From the NCBI RefSeq assembly GCF_026017845.1, contig NZ_CP100416.1, forward strand, positions 8,574,627 to 8,638,626: a stretch of 64,000 nucleotides of DNA, written 5' to 3'. Positions within the stretch are counted from its first letter, which is position 1, and each line of letters starts with the position of its first letter. Shown piece after piece: positions 25,912-34,804 of this stretch. Made by a program: the position numbers and the translations under genes. The notes beneath the pieces were generated by a model. That model was not told the DNA's origin, made no database searches, and saw only the letters and a list, made by a program, of their open reading frames with translations. The stretch is from Amycolatopsis mediterranei. Its GTDB lineage: Bacteria; Actinomycetota; Actinomycetes; Mycobacteriales; Pseudonocardiaceae.

Positions 25912-26943
25912 TCACATCCGGTCGGCGTCCACGATCGCCTGGGCGAACGGCCGCGGCGCCTCCTGCGGCACGTTGTGGCCGATGCCGTCGAAGATCCGGT
26001 GCTCGTACTTGCCGGTGAACTTCGCCCGGTACGCCTGGCCGTCCTTGGCCGCGCCGTCGAAGTCGCTGCCGATGGTGATCGACGGGACGCCGATGGTCGC
26101 GCCGGCCGCCAGCTTCTCTTCGTACGCCTCGTACTGCGGCTCGCCCGGGGCGAGGCTCAGGCGCCAGCGGTAGTTGTGGATGACGATGGCGACGTGGTCG
26201 GGGTTGTCGAACGCCGCCGCGCTGCGGTCGTAGGTCGCGTCGTCGAAGTGCCAGGCCGGGGACGCGGTCTTCCAGATCAGCTTGTTGAAGTCGTGGCGGT
26301 TCGCCGTGTAGCCGGCGCGGCCGCGCTCGGTCGCGAAGTAGTACTGGTACCACCAGCCGAGCTCGGCCTGCGGCGCCAAGGGCTGCAGGTTCGCCGTGAG
26401 GTTCGTGACGATGTACCCGCTCACCGCGACGATCGCCTTGCAGCGCTGCGGCCACAGCGCGGCGATGATGTCGACGGTCCGGCCGCCCCAGTCGTACCCG
26501 CCGAAGACGGCCTTGTCGATCTTGAGCGCGTCCAGCAGCGCGATGACGTCCAGCGCCACGGCCGTCTGCTGGCCGTTGCGGACCGTCTCGGCGGACTTGA
26601 ACGCCGTCGGGCCGTAGCCGCGCAGGTAGGGGACGATCACCCGGTAGCCGGCGGCGGCCAGGATCGGCGCGACGTCGACGTAGCTGTACGGGTCGTAGGG
26701 CCAGCCGTGCAGCAGCACCACCGGCTGCCCGGTCGCCGGCCCGAACTCGTGGTAGGCCATGGTGAGCACCCCGGCGTCGGCCTGCTTGACCGGCCCGAGC
26801 GAGGTGTGCTCCCCGGACCCGGCCCGCAAGTCGGGCGGCGAGGAGGGGGCGGCCGCGGGAGTGCCCGTCGTCGAGCAGGCCGCCAAGGACGCCGCCGCGA
26901 GCCCGGCCGCGAACGCCTGCCCGAACCTTCTCCTGCTGATCAT
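25912..26943 (-). CDS. Exported epoxide hydrolase-like alpha/beta hydrolase (lipoprotein)
   Basis: This 343-aa protein has a twin-arginine-type leader (MISRRRFGQAF) ending in a lipobox-like LAAC, so it is probably exported and lipid-anchored. The hydrolase domain has LLHGWPYDPYSY (oxyanion HGWP) and the elbow GGYDWGG, in which Asp replaces Ser as in epoxide hydrolases and haloalkane dehalogenases. GIGHNVPQEAP carries the His. Its promoter has the same 60-bp architecture as ohr and the tannase gene. The substrate is unknown. Confidence 0.87.
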   Translation of the reverse strand: MISRRRFGQAFAAGLAAASLAACSTTGTPAAAPSSPPDLRAGSGEHTSLGPVKQADAGVLTMAYHEFGPATGQPVVLLHGWPYDPYSYVDVAPILAAAGYRVIVPYLRGYGPTAFKSAETVRNGQQTAVALDVIALLDALKIDKAVFGGYDWGGRTVDIIAALWPQRCKAIVAVSGYIVTNLTANLQPLAPQAELGWWYQYYFATERGRAGYTANRHDFNKLIWKTASPAWHFDDATYDRSAAAFDNPDHVAIVIHNYRWRLSLAPGEPQYEAYEEKLAAGATIGVPSITIGSDFDGAAKDGQAYRAKFTGKYEHRIFDGIGHNVPQEAPRPFAQAIVDADRM

Positions 26944-26981
26944 CTGCTGCTCCTGTGCGAAAAGACCGTGGGACTTTCACC

Positions 26982-27041
26982 ACGTTAGGAGCTGTCCGGT
27001 GAACCGCGCGCCCGTCAAATGACGCAGCCGGTGTACGTCAC
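26982..27041 (-). promoter_or_regulatory. Shared 60-bp promoter element, epoxide-hydrolase-like gene copy
   Basis: On the minus strand: GTGACGTAC (27041-27033), N7, GCGTCAT, NN, GACGGGCGCG, 19 nt, then -10 TAACGT (26987-26982). Spacing is identical to the ohr and tannase copies. TGACG and CGTCA form an inverted repeat. It overlaps the stop codon of the LAL regulator. The start codon is 38 nt beyond the -10. Confidence 0.75.
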
Positions 27042-29737
27042 CCGCCGAGGGTCTTGAGCTTCCCGGCGAGGTCGGCGCGGGAGCTCACGCCCAGCTTGGG
27101 GAAGATCCGGTGCAGGTGGGTGCCGACGGTCCGGTGCGAAAGGTACAGCCGCTGCCCGATCTCCCGGTTCGTCAGCCCCTCGGCGGCCAGCTGCGCGATG
27201 CTCAGCTCGTGCGGGGTCAGCTTGTCCCGGGCGTCCGGGCCGCGGTTCGGGCTCGACTCGCCCGCGCTGCGCAGCTCGCGGCGCGCCCGGTCGGCCCAGG
27301 CGGCCATGCCGAGCGCGTCGAACGTCTTGCGGGCGGTGCGCAGGTGCGTCCGCGATTCGACGACCCGCCGCTGCCGCCGCAGCCACTCGCCGAACGCCAG
27401 GTGGACGCGGCCGCGTTCGGCGGGCCAGCCGGTCAGGTCGGCGCGCAGTGCTTCGGCGAACCGCTCGTCGTCCGGGTCGAGCACGGCTCGCGCGTACCGC
27501 AGCCCGATGTGCAGCGCGGGTGACGGAGTCTTCGCCGCGAGCGGCTCGAGCTCGGCGAGGACGTCGCGCAGCGCGTCCGTCCGGCCGGCCCGCACCGCGG
27601 CCTCGGTGAGTTCCGCGACGCAGTAGGTGCGCAACGCCAGCTGGTAGGCGGGGTCGGCCGGGTCGAGCAGCCGCCGCAGGTCGGCGAAGGCGTCCTCGAA
27701 CCGGCCCTCGCTCAGGCTGGTCAGCCCGCGGGTGAGCTGGACGGTGGCCAGCACGGGCCGGGCGCCGGCCGCGAGTCCGGCGCGTTCGGCCTCGTCGGCC
27801 AGCGTCTTCGCCTGCTTGTGCTCGCCGCGCAGGGCGGCGATTTCGGCCTGGACCGCGGTGGCGAGCCCGGCCATGAACGGCTGGCCGGTCTCCCGCGCGA
27901 ACCGGGCCGCCTCCGCCGCGGCCGGCCCGGCCCCGGCCAGATCGCCGAGCCGGACGCGGCTCCACGCCTGGACGGCCAGCGCCCGCGGCAGCAGCCCGAG
28001 CCGGCCCTGGGCCCGCAGGCCGGGGGCTGCCGCGGCGGAGAACCGGGCGGCGAGGTCGAAGGCCCCGACCTGCAGCGCGGCGCTGCCCAGGTACCGGTCC
28101 ACTTCGGGATCGGCGCCGGTCTTGGCGACCAGCTCCCGCAGGTGGGCCAGGACGGCTTCACCGCGTTCGAAGGGCGCGACGTACGCGGTGACGGCGACGA
28201 TCCGCGGGTCGTTTCCGGGGATGGGCAGCCGATCGGCGACGTTCAGGAGGGCTTGTCTCGCTTCTCGGCCGGGTTCGGTCCAGAAGCAGCGCATGGCGGC
28301 GCTCCAGAGGATCCGCATGGCGGCGTCGTGGTGCCCGTCTTCCGCGACGGAGGCGGCGGTCCGGGCGAGTTCGGCGACGCGGGCGGGATCTTCGCGGACG
28401 CCGTCATCGAACTCGCTGAGCAGCCGCCCGGCGGTGGCCCGCCGGCGGGAGTCCGCGGGGTTGGCGGCGTGCACGAGCCGTTCGGCGGTCTCCCGCCACC
28501 CGGACTCGACGGCCAGTTCGGCGGCCTTGAGCAGCCGGTCGGCCTGGTCCTCGGCGTCCGGGCTCAGCCGCGCGGCCTGTTCGAGAGCGGCAATGGCCGC
28601 GGCGGCCCCGCCCCGGAACCGCGCCCGCTCGGCGGTGCGTTCGAGTTCGGCGGCGACGGTTTCATCGGGCCCGGCGGTGGCGGCGGCCTGGTGCCAGGCG
28701 CGCCGATCGGGCTGGTCCCGGAGGGCTTCGACGAGCGCGAGGTGGGCGTTCCGGCGGTCGAGCGGGGTGAAGGCGCCGGGGATGGCGGACCGCATGAGGG
28801 GGTGCCGGAAGGTGACGGCTCCGGCGGAGAGCTCGACCAGCCGAGCCTCGACGGCGGGGGCGAGGATGCCGGACTCTGTAGTCATCCCGAGCAGCGCGCC
28901 CGTCGCCGCCAGTGTCTCCGTCAACGATGTCGTCTCGTTCAGCGCCGCCACCAGCAATGCCGTGCGCGTCGCCTCCGGCAGTGCCGCCACCCGGGCCGTG
29001 AACGTGCGCTCCAAGCGCTCGGTCAACGGCAGCACCGGATCCAGCCCGTCGAGCTCGGCCACCGCCGAGGGCAGCTCCGTCAACGCCAGCGGCAACCCCG
29101 CCGCCTCCGCGAGCAGCCTCGTCCGGACCGCCGGTGCCAGCCGCGGTGCCACCGAATCCAGCAGCTCGGCCGCCGCGTCGGGCGGGAGGCGGTCCAGCAC
29201 CATCGAGGGCAACCCCGCCTCGAGCAACGGGGACTCCGCGCCGTCCCGGAGGGTGGCCAGCAGCACGATCGGCTCGGTCTCGATCCGCCGCGCCACGAAC
29301 GCCAGGACGTCCGCGCTCGCCCGGTCCAGCCAGTGCACGTCCTCCGCCACCAGCAGCAGCGGCTTGGCCGCCGCCTCCTCGGCCAGCAGCGTCAGCGCCG
29401 CCAGCCCGACCAGGTACGCACTCGGCGAAGGACCGTCTGCCAGCCCCAGCGCCGTCCGCAAGGCGTCCCGCTGCGGCGCGGGGAGCTCCGCCACCCCCGC
29501 CCGGACCGGGTACAGCAACTGGTGCAGCCCGGCGTAAGCCAGGTTCCGCTCGGCCTCCGCCCCGGACGTCCGCAGCACCCGCAACCCCGCCACCGAGGCC
29601 GCCGCGGCCGTCGACGCCACGAGCGCGGACTTCCCGATGCCCGCTTCGCCGCGGAGGACGACGCCGCTGCGGTCCGCCGGGCCGTCGACGAGCTCGCCCA
29701 GCTCCTTCAGCTCGGTGTCCCGTCCGCTCAGCGCCAT
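27038..29737 (-). CDS. LAL-type LuxR-family ATP-binding transcriptional activator
   Basis: This 899-aa regulator has an N-terminal AAA/STAND ATPase with Walker A RGEAGIGKSALVAS and Walker B-like LLLVAEDVHWLD. About 500 residues of helical TPR-like repeats follow, then a C-terminal LuxR HTH: LTPHELSIAQLAAEGLTNREIGQRLYLSHRTVGTHLHRIFPKLGV. LAL proteins activate catabolic or secondary-metabolite genes after binding an inducer. The ATG at 29737 follows AAGG and is preferred to a TTG six codons earlier. It lies between two genes whose promoters share an element, so it is the likely activator of both. Confidence 0.92.
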   Translation of the reverse strand: MALSGRDTELKELGELVDGPADRSGVVLRGEAGIGKSALVASTAAAASVAGLRVLRTSGAEAERNLAYAGLHQLLYPVRAGVAELPAPQRDALRTALGLADGPSPSAYLVGLAALTLLAEEAAAKPLLLVAEDVHWLDRASADVLAFVARRIETEPIVLLATLRDGAESPLLEAGLPSMVLDRLPPDAAAELLDSVAPRLAPAVRTRLLAEAAGLPLALTELPSAVAELDGLDPVLPLTERLERTFTARVAALPEATRTALLVAALNETTSLTETLAATGALLGMTTESGILAPAVEARLVELSAGAVTFRHPLMRSAIPGAFTPLDRRNAHLALVEALRDQPDRRAWHQAAATAGPDETVAAELERTAERARFRGGAAAAIAALEQAARLSPDAEDQADRLLKAAELAVESGWRETAERLVHAANPADSRRRATAGRLLSEFDDGVREDPARVAELARTAASVAEDGHHDAAMRILWSAAMRCFWTEPGREARQALLNVADRLPIPGNDPRIVAVTAYVAPFERGEAVLAHLRELVAKTGADPEVDRYLGSAALQVGAFDLAARFSAAAAPGLRAQGRLGLLPRALAVQAWSRVRLGDLAGAGPAAAEAARFARETGQPFMAGLATAVQAEIAALRGEHKQAKTLADEAERAGLAAGARPVLATVQLTRGLTSLSEGRFEDAFADLRRLLDPADPAYQLALRTYCVAELTEAAVRAGRTDALRDVLAELEPLAAKTPSPALHIGLRYARAVLDPDDERFAEALRADLTGWPAERGRVHLAFGEWLRRQRRVVESRTHLRTARKTFDALGMAAWADRARRELRSAGESSPNRGPDARDKLTPHELSIAQLAAEGLTNREIGQRLYLSHRTVGTHLHRIFPKLGVSSRADLAGKLKTLGG

Positions 29738-29781
29738 GCGAACGACCTTACCCAACGCCCGTTTCCGCAGCTCACGGCCGA

Positions 29782-29841
29782 GTGACGTACGGCAGCAGCG
29801 TCATCCGACGGGCGCGGGGGCCCCGGCCTCGCGCCTACCGT
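29782..29841 (+). promoter_or_regulatory. Shared 60-bp promoter element, tannase copy
   Basis: GTGACGTAC (29782-29790), N7, GCGTCAT, NN, GACGGGCGCG, 19 nt, then -10 TACCGT (29836-29841). The GTGACGTAC, GCGTCAT and GACGGGCGCG blocks are identical to the copy at 26982-27041. It lies in the divergent gap between the LAL regulator and the tannase gene. Confidence 0.78.
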
Positions 29842-29886
29842 TCCCCCCGCAATGTCCACATCGGACGAAAGCGACCGGAGAGACCG

Positions 29887-31386
29887 ATGAAACGCCTCCT
29901 TCTCGCCGCCGCCGTGCCGCTCCTGCTGACCACCGTCACGCAGCCGGCCGCCTCGGCAGCAACCCCGACCCCGTGCGCCGCCGTCGCGGTGCCCGCCCCG
30001 CCCGGCGCCAAGATCGAGTCGGTGCAGGCCGCGCAGCAGCCGTCGTACTGCCAGATCACCGTCACGCTCACCCACACCGGCGCGGACCACGTCAAGGTCG
30101 CCGTGGCCCTGCCGGACACCGGGTGGAACGGCCGCCTCCAGGCCCTCGGCGGCAGCGCCTACGCCGCCGGCAACTTCGACGCGCTCCCGCAGGCGGTCAA
30201 GGACGGCTACAGCGCCGTGACGACCGACGCCGGCGTGTCCCTGAACGGCCTCGACACGTCCTGGGCGCTGAAAGACGGCCAGGTCGACCAGACGCTCCTG
30301 ACCAACTTCGCCACCCGATCGGTGCACGAAGAAGCCGTCATCGGCAAGGCCGTCACCCAGCGGTACTACCAGCGGCCGATCTCGTACTCCTACTGGACCG
30401 GCTGCTCGACCGGCGGCCGCCAGGGCTACTCGGAAGCCCAGAACCACCCGGGCGACTTCGACGGCATCCTGGCCAACGCACCCGCCGTCGACTGGACGCA
30501 GTTCGCGGTCGCGACCCTCTGGCCGCAGATCGTGATGAACCAGAGCCACGATTTCCCCAGCCCCTGCGTGCTTTCGGCGTTCCGCACGGCCGCGGTCCAG
30601 GCGTGTGACGCGCGGGACGGCGTGACCAACGGCATCGTCGACCGCCCGGACGAGTGCGGCTACGACCCGCGCAGCCTCGTCGGGACGAAGGTGGTCTGCG
30701 ACGGCCACGAGGTCACCGTCACGGCCGCGGACGCCGAGGTCGTGCGCAAGATCTGGGCCGGCCCCACGGACGAGCGCGGCCGCAAGCTGTGGGCGGGGCT
30801 GCCGAAGGGCGCGGACTTCACGTGGCTGGCCGGCACCCAGCCCGGCCCCGACGGCACGCTGACCGCGCCGGGCTTCCCGGTCGCCGTCAAGTGGGTGCAG
30901 TCGTTCCTGGAGAAGCAGAACGGCTTCGACACCTCGAAGCTCACTTACCCGCAGTTCACCGCCCTGTTCCGCCAGTCGGTGCGGGAGTACGACGACGTCA
31001 TCGGCACGTCCGACCCGGATCTGTCGGCGTTCCGCCGCGCCGGCGGCAAGCTGATCACGTTCGTCGGCGTGAACGACCAGCTCATCCCGCCGGGCGGCAC
31101 GCTGTCCTACCGCACCCAGGTGGAGCGCACGATGGGCGGCCCGCAGCGGGTGAACGACTTCTACCGGCTGTTCCTCGCGCCGGGTGTCGAGCACTGCTTC
31201 GGCGGTGGCGGCCCGGAGCCGACGAACGCGCTGGGCGCGCTCGTCGACTGGGTCGAGCACGGCACGGCGCCGGCCACCCTGGCGGCGTCCGCGGACGGGA
31301 AGACGCGCAACCTGTGCCCGTACCCGCGGGTTTCGCGCTACACCGGCGGCGACCCGGCCACGGCGTCGAGCTACCGCTGCCGCTGA
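29887..31386 (+). CDS. Secreted tannase/feruloyl esterase family protein
   Basis: This 499-aa exported esterase has a signal peptide ending ASAAT. The nucleophile motif is YWTGCSTGGRQGY, with the Cys next to the elbow that pairs by disulfide with a second Cys near the His (PGVEHCFGGGG), a hallmark of this family. GVNDQLIPPGGTLSYR supplies the Asp, and a large lid domain lies between. Family members cleave feruloyl or galloyl esters of plant cell wall and phenolics. It is divergent from the LAL regulator and ended by the hairpin at 31393. Confidence 0.93.
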   Translation: MKRLLLAAAVPLLLTTVTQPAASAATPTPCAAVAVPAPPGAKIESVQAAQQPSYCQITVTLTHTGADHVKVAVALPDTGWNGRLQALGGSAYAAGNFDALPQAVKDGYSAVTTDAGVSLNGLDTSWALKDGQVDQTLLTNFATRSVHEEAVIGKAVTQRYYQRPISYSYWTGCSTGGRQGYSEAQNHPGDFDGILANAPAVDWTQFAVATLWPQIVMNQSHDFPSPCVLSAFRTAAVQACDARDGVTNGIVDRPDECGYDPRSLVGTKVVCDGHEVTVTAADAEVVRKIWAGPTDERGRKLWAGLPKGADFTWLAGTQPGPDGTLTAPGFPVAVKWVQSFLEKQNGFDTSKLTYPQFTALFRQSVREYDDVIGTSDPDLSAFRRAGGKLITFVGVNDQLIPPGGTLSYRTQVERTMGGPQRVNDFYRLFLAPGVEHCFGGGGPEPTNALGALVDWVEHGTAPATLAASADGKTRNLCPYPRVSRYTGGDPATASSYRCR

Positions 31387-31392
31387 GCTCCG

Positions 31393-31425
31393 GTCCGCGA
31401 GCGCCATCCCGAGGCGCTCGCGGAC
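31393..31425 (+). terminator. Hairpin terminator after tannase gene
   Basis: A perfect 13-bp stem (GTCCGCGAGCGCC / GGCGCTCGCGGAC) with a 7-nt loop starts 7 bp after the tannase stop. There is no U-tract. Confidence 0.8.
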
Positions 31426-31465
31426 TGGACTTGCGGGTCCAAAAACGGCTCGGCACGCTGCAGTC

Positions 31466-32530
31466 ATGGCACTAGACCAGTACTACCTCCTCGGCCGCTC
31501 CGGGCTGCGCGTCAGCCGGCTCGCCCTCGGCACCATGAACTTCGGCACCGGCGGCTTCCACGCCGCCTACGGCAAGACCGAAGCCGAAGCGCGCCCGATC
31601 TTCCGGAAGTACCTCGACGAGGGCGGCAACTTCGTCGACACGGCGGACTTCTACACCGCCGGCGAGAGCGAGACGATCCTCGGCAAGCTGATCGCCGAAA
31701 CGCACTCCCGCGACCGGGTGGTGCTCACCACCAAGTTCACCAACACCGTCGACCCGGCCGATCCCAACGCCGGCGGCAACGGGCGCAAGCACCTGATCCG
31801 CGCGCTCGACGCCTCGCTGCGCCGGCTGGGCACCGACTACGTCGACGTCTACCTGCTGCACACCTGGGACCGGATCACGCCGGTCGAGGAGGTCGTGCGC
31901 ACGTTCGACGACCTCGTCCGCGCGGGCAAGATCCGCTACCCCGGCCTGTCCGACGTGCCGAGCTGGTACGCGGCGCGGGCGCAGAGCCTCACCGAGGCGC
32001 ACTCGCTGGCTCCGATGGTCACCCTGCAGCTGCCGTATTCGCTGGTCGAGCGCCAGATCGAGACCGAACACGTCCCGATGGCCCAGCACCTCGGCCTCGG
32101 CGTCACGGCGTGGAGCCCGCTGGCCGGCGGGGTCCTCACCGGCAAGTACCGCGACGGCGGCGCGGGACGGCTCAGCGACGGGACCGGCTGGACCGAGCGC
32201 ACCCCTCAGGTGCTCGAGCCCCTCGAAGAGGTCGCCACCAAGCTGGGCGTGACGATGGCCCAGGTGGCGATCAACTGGGTGGCGACGCAGCCGGGCATCG
32301 CGGCCGCGATCGTCGGCGCGAGCAGCGCCGAGCAGCTCGGCAAGAGCATGGCGGCGCTCGACTTCGCACTCCCGGCCGAGCTGCGGACCCTGCTCGACGA
32401 GGCGAGCGCGGTCCCGCCGGCGTCGGTGTACCGCATGTTCACCCCGGCGTACCAGCACTGGATCGTCAGCCCGGACCTGAAGATCGGCGACAAGCCGGCG
32501 GGGTACGCGCCCCCGGTCCGGAACTGGTAG
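31466..32530 (+). CDS. Aldo/keto reductase
   Basis: This 354-aa (beta/alpha)8 NADPH-dependent oxidoreductase has the catalytic Asp and Tyr in FVDTADFYTAGESE, the Lys in VVLTTKFTN and the His in YVDVYLLHTWD. GASSAEQL near the C-terminus is the cofactor phosphate site. The ATG at 31466 gives the normal N-terminus MALDQYYLLGRSGLRVS. It ends next to the convergent amidohydrolase, whose stop is at the adjoining base. Confidence 0.93.
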   Translation: MALDQYYLLGRSGLRVSRLALGTMNFGTGGFHAAYGKTEAEARPIFRKYLDEGGNFVDTADFYTAGESETILGKLIAETHSRDRVVLTTKFTNTVDPADPNAGGNGRKHLIRALDASLRRLGTDYVDVYLLHTWDRITPVEEVVRTFDDLVRAGKIRYPGLSDVPSWYAARAQSLTEAHSLAPMVTLQLPYSLVERQIETEHVPMAQHLGLGVTAWSPLAGGVLTGKYRDGGAGRLSDGTGWTERTPQVLEPLEEVATKLGVTMAQVAINWVATQPGIAAAIVGASSAEQLGKSMAALDFALPAELRTLLDEASAVPPASVYRMFTPAYQHWIVSPDLKIGDKPAGYAPPVRNW

Positions 32531-33745
32531 TCAGCCGGAGACCACTTCGCCGCCCTGGACGATGTGGCGGAAGTGCTTCGGCTCGGCCAGCACGCCGGCG
32601 TCCGCCAGCGGGTCGCCGTCCACCACCAGCAGGTCGGCGTGCGCGCCCACGGCCAGCGTGCCGATCTCGCCGGTGAGGTTCAGCAGCTCCGCCGCCGTCG
32701 ACGTCGCCGAGCGGAGCACCTCCAGCGGGGACTGGACCTCGGCGCGCAGGCGGAACTCGTGGTTCTGGTGGCGGTGCATGCCGCCGAGCAGGTCCGTGCC
32801 GTAGACCAGCCGGACGCCGCCGCGGGCCGCGCGGTCCAGGGCCGCCAGGCCCGCGCCGAGGACGTCGTCGACCTTGCGCCGGCTCGATTCCGGCAGCCCG
32901 TGCTCGCGGCCCTCCTCCTTCAAGGCCCAGTACGTCACCAGCGTCGGGACCAGGAAGGCGTCGTGCTCCCGGAACAGCTCGACACTGCGGTCGTCGATGA
33001 GGTTGCCGTGCTCGATCGACCGGACACCCAGTTCCAGGGCGCGGTTGACGGCGCGGGCGGTGTAGGCGTGCGCGGCGACGTACCGGTTGGCCGCCTCGGC
33101 TTCCTCGACGATCGCGCGCAGCTCCCCGGCCGAGTACTGCGTCGAGTCGACGCGGTCGGTCGGGGACGCCACGCCGCCCGAGGCCATCACCTTGAGGTGG
33201 TGGGCGCCCTTGCGCAGCTCGTCGCGGGCCGCGGCGCGGACGGCGTCCTCGCCGTCGGCCACCCGGCTCAGGCCCGCGCAGCACGGGTGGTCGTCCTGCA
33301 CCTGGCTGCCGCGGGTCCGGCTGTCGCCGTGCCCGCCGGTCTGGCTCAGCGCCCGTCCGCAGAACAGCAGCCGCGGGCCGCGGAACAACCCCTCCGCCTG
33401 GGCGTCGGCCAGCCCGAAGTCGGCGCCCGCGACGTCGCGGACCGTGGTGAACCCGCGGTCGAGCATCCGGCTCATCGTGCGGGCGGCGTGCGCGGCCACA
33501 TAGGACGGTGACGACGACGGCAGCGAACCCAGGTCCGCGGTCGACGCCGTGACGTGCACGTGCGCGTCGATCAGGCCGGGCAGCACGACCGCGCCCCGCA
33601 CGTCGAGCGTGGGCACGTCGGCCGCGGCCAGGCCGGGCCCCACCTCGGCGACGCGGCCGTCGGCGCACCGGAGGTCGCCTTCGGTGTACTCGCCGGACAG
33701 CGGGTCGAGCAGGCGGGCGTTGCGCAGCAGCAGCGATCCGGTCAT
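32531..33745 (-). CDS. Metal-dependent amidohydrolase
   Basis: This 404-aa amidohydrolase-superfamily enzyme has PGLIDAHVHVTAS for the first two metal His, HHLKVMASGG for the bridging-Lys region, VAAHAYTARA and SIEHGNLI for later His ligands, and VYGTDLLGG for the catalytic Asp. It resembles Xaa-Pro dipeptidase- and imidazolonepropionase-like members. The ATG at 33745 follows GAGGAGGA and overlaps the stop of a 34-codon ORF as ATGA, so translational coupling is likely. The substrate is unknown. Confidence 0.9.
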   Translation of the reverse strand: MTGSLLLRNARLLDPLSGEYTEGDLRCADGRVAEVGPGLAAADVPTLDVRGAVVLPGLIDAHVHVTASTADLGSLPSSSPSYVAAHAARTMSRMLDRGFTTVRDVAGADFGLADAQAEGLFRGPRLLFCGRALSQTGGHGDSRTRGSQVQDDHPCCAGLSRVADGEDAVRAAARDELRKGAHHLKVMASGGVASPTDRVDSTQYSAGELRAIVEEAEAANRYVAAHAYTARAVNRALELGVRSIEHGNLIDDRSVELFREHDAFLVPTLVTYWALKEEGREHGLPESSRRKVDDVLGAGLAALDRAARGGVRLVYGTDLLGGMHRHQNHEFRLRAEVQSPLEVLRSATSTAAELLNLTGEIGTLAVGAHADLLVVDGDPLADAGVLAEPKHFRHIVQGGEVVSG

Positions 33746-33846
33746 CGGTCCTCCTCGAGCGCGGGCACGGCGAGCGGCGCGAGGGATCCGGCCGCCTTGA
33801 CGGAATCCTCGTCTTGGGCGCCTTCCGCGTCGAGGGTGTTCAGCAC
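33742..33846 (-). CDS. Possible 34-aa ORF translationally coupled to the amidohydrolase
   Basis: A frame from the GTG at 33846 encodes MLNTLDAEGAQDEDSVKAAG and then a Leu/Ala/Pro stretch, with nearly all G or C at third positions. Its TGA overlaps the amidohydrolase ATG. GGAGG directly abuts the GTG, which is too close for a good site, so the true start may differ. It could be a short coupled peptide or the tail of an eroded gene. I recognise no family. Confidence 0.4.
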   Translation of the reverse strand: MLNTLDAEGAQDEDSVKAAGSLAPLAVPALEEDR

Positions 33847-33871
33847 CCTCCAGCGTCCGGGCGGCCGAGAC

Positions 33872-33901
33872 CACGGGCACGGCCGCCCGGCCGTGCCCGT
33901 G
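33872..33901 (-). terminator. Hairpin terminator after the GAF-ANTAR gene
   Basis: A perfect 13-bp stem (CACGGGCACGGCC / GGCCGTGCCCGTG) with a 4-nt loop begins 5 bp beyond the ANTAR gene stop. It separates this gene from the small ORF and amidohydrolase on the same strand. Confidence 0.8.
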
Positions 33902-33905
33902 ACCT

Positions 33906-34652
33906 TCAGTGCCGCGCCGAGCCGCCGTCCGCCGAGCTCATCCGCTTCGTGAAGCGGGCCGCGACGTCGCGCAGCTTGATGTTCGTGTGCTGGGACTCCA
34001 CGATCAGCCGGTGCATCGCCGCGTCCTCGTTGACCCGGTGGATCAGCATCAGCATGCCCTTGGCCTGCTCGATCACCGCGCGCGTCTCCATCGCGTTGCG
34101 CAGCTCGTCGGCGAGTCTTCTAGCCTCCCGGTAGCGGCGGGTCAGCCGCAGCACCGTCTCCACGCACAACGTGAACAGCCGCAACACCTTCGTGTCGAAC
34201 TCGTGGTAGCCGTGGGTCTCGAAACCGAACAGCGTGATCGCGCCCACCAGGGTGTCGTCCACCCGCAGCGGGACCGCCAGGTAGCTGCCCACGCCGAGTT
34301 CCTTGGCCGCGGCCACGAATTCGGGCCACTGATCGCCCGTCTCCGCGACCGCCACCCGCACGACTTCGCCCGTCAGCGCCGCGAGCAGGCCGGGACCGTC
34401 GCCCGCCGCGTACTGGACGTCGTCGATGCGCCGGGCTCGCTCGTCGGTGAAAGCCGCGGTCTGGGTCACCCCGTCGCGGACGACCAGGATGCTGGCCAGG
34501 TCCGCGTCCGGGACCACCCGGACCGCCTCGCCGCAGACCGCGTCGAGCAGCCCGGGCGTGTCGGACATCGATTCGAGGACCCCGACGAGATCGGCCAGCA
34601 CGGCGTTCAGCTCGTCGACCCGCTCCGCCATGCCGTCGCCAGTGGTCGGCAA
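33906..34652 (-). CDS. GAF and ANTAR domain RNA-binding antiterminator
   Basis: This protein of about 248 aa has an N-terminal GAF domain (roughly 25-165; AAGDGPGLLAALTGEVVRV, YLAVPLRVDDTLVGAITLFG) and a C-terminal ANTAR domain (ELRNAMETRAVIEQAKGMLMLIHRVNEDAAMHRLIVESQHTNIKLRDVA). ANTAR dimers bind paired RNA hairpins and prevent termination. The TTG at 34652 is chosen because GGAGGGG lies 6 nt upstream; the ATG at 34631 is the alternative. The signal sensed by GAF is unknown. Confidence 0.88.
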   Translation of the reverse strand: MPTTGDGMAERVDELNAVLADLVGVLESMSDTPGLLDAVCGEAVRVVPDADLASILVVRDGVTQTAAFTDERARRIDDVQYAAGDGPGLLAALTGEVVRVAVAETGDQWPEFVAAAKELGVGSYLAVPLRVDDTLVGAITLFGFETHGYHEFDTKVLRLFTLCVETVLRLTRRYREARRLADELRNAMETRAVIEQAKGMLMLIHRVNEDAAMHRLIVESQHTNIKLRDVAARFTKRMSSADGGSARH

Positions 34653-34804
34653 GGCCCACCCCTCCCATGCGTCAAGCGGCGAGCACGGGATGAGCTCGCC
34701 AGCAGCGTCAACAGAGACCACCGCTGGCGTTTCAACGGGTCCGGAGGAATTCTACCGGCCACCGGCGGCGGTTTGACGTCGGCCGCGCCGGGTAGCCCGG
34801 GACA

